From: an uncultured Dialister sp.
Lineage (GTDB): Bacteria; Bacillota; Negativicutes; Veillonellales; Dialisteraceae
Length of the DNA: 5,799 bases
NCBI RefSeq assembly: GCF_900538805.1
Contig: NZ_UPZP01000121.1
Location: forward strand, 1-5,799
Direction of reading: 5' to 3'
The first letter of the stretch is position 1, and each line of letters starts with the position of its first letter. The notes under the pieces are model-generated. The model was not told the origin of the DNA. It ran no database searches and saw nothing but the letters and a program-made list of their open reading frames with translations. Positions 5,641 to 5,799 of this stretch are shown one piece after another. The position numbers were made by a program, and so were the translations under genes.

Positions 5641-5659
5641 GGCTGCGCCGCCAGTTTTT
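5638..5659 (+). terminator. Probable terminator of the fol-mfd operon
   Basis: GGCGGC (5638-5643), loop TGC, GCCGCC (5647-5652), then AG and five T (5655-5659). The six-pair all-GC stem and short T-run fit a modest intrinsic terminator 70 nt after the mfd stop. The hairpin also belongs to the series of short palindromes in this spacer, so the array may have supplied the terminator. A two-base AG gap before the T-run weakens the call. Confidence 0.6.
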
Positions 5660-5674
5660 ATAAAACCTTTATAA

Positions 5675-5754
5675 TCGCCCTGGCGGGCGAGGGAAAATAA
5701 GCCAACCGCGCCTATGGCGCGAGGAAATGCACCCCTTCTGCCGCCTGCGGCGGC
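5675..5754 (+). repeat. Array of three further short palindromes after mfd
   Basis: The palindromes are TCGCCC/GGGCGA (5675-5690, loop TGGC), CGCGCC/GGCGCG (5707-5721, loop TAT) and GCCGCC/GGCGGC (5740-5754, loop TGC). Their starts are 32 and 33 bp apart, close to the 36 and 34 bp spacing in the left array. CGCGCCTATGGCGCGAGG (5707-5724) matches CACGCCTTTGGCGTGAGG (5575-5592) at 15 of 18 positions, and the A-T pair at 5576/5588 is replaced by G-C at 5708/5720, a compensatory change. None has a T-run. The remaining 45 nt (5755-5799) hold a CACGTG palindrome (5779-5784) and no gene that I can support. Confidence 0.7.
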
Positions 5755-5799
5755 GTCTGCTCCACGGGAAAGCGTCTCACGTGATTTTCAGGTCGCTGC

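Noticed and set aside
5660..5675. TATAAT at 5670-5675 as the -10 of a promoter for a gene beyond the window.
   Set aside because: No -35 exists at 16-18 bp (the region is the GC hairpin), and the sequence directly downstream is another palindrome.
5713..5798. A short minus-strand open frame entering from the right edge (ending at TAG near 5713).
   Set aside because: It runs through the palindrome at 5740-5754, has no recognisable family features and is under 30 codons; it is more likely repeat-derived.

Overview
The window carries one compact, plus-strand bacterial operon, folP-folB-folK-mfd (462-5568), preceded by a candidate small-RNA unit and flanked on both sides by unusual repeat-rich intergenic DNA. 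The purine-rich Shine-Dalgarno (SD) sites before every gene, the sigma-A-type -10 boxes, the T-run intrinsic terminators and the protein motifs point to a Bacillota (Firmicutes) organism of moderate GC. A Negativicutes host such as a Dialister-like bacterium is my guess from sequence style and is not proven here.

Layout. Positions 1-150 hold a 9-bp tandem repeat and three short perfect GC-rich palindromes joined by related linkers. Positions 150-230 are AT-rich and hold promoter P1. Positions 230-369 look like a short independent transcript of about 140 nt: three stem-loops in a row followed by a strong intrinsic terminator. A 42-codon frame with a good SD lies inside it. A second, extended -10 promoter (P2, -10 at 401-406) then serves the operon. 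folP, folB, folK and mfd follow with gaps of 1 nt and 34 nt and a 4-nt overlap. After mfd, 231 nt without a convincing gene contain five more palindromes and a mirror-image copy of the 9-bp tandem block. One of these palindromes is followed by T5 and probably terminates the operon.

Function. FolB (dihydroneopterin aldolase), FolK (pyrophosphokinase) and FolP (dihydropteroate synthase) are consecutive steps making dihydropteroate for folate. GTP cyclohydrolase, pABA synthesis, FolC and DHFR genes are not in the window. Mfd is the transcription-repair coupling factor, which removes stalled RNA polymerase and recruits UvrA. Its start overlaps the folK stop, so it appears translationally coupled to folate synthesis, an arrangement different from the pth-linked mfd known in Bacillus.

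The coding genes are ordinary family members. The most novel signal is in the flanks. Palindromes with different stem sequences but the same geometry sit between similar flanks (TTGA on one side, AGGGTT on the other). They point in opposite directions on the two sides of the operon, and one pair shows a compensatory base change in the stem. The structured 230-369 transcript is the second item worth checking.
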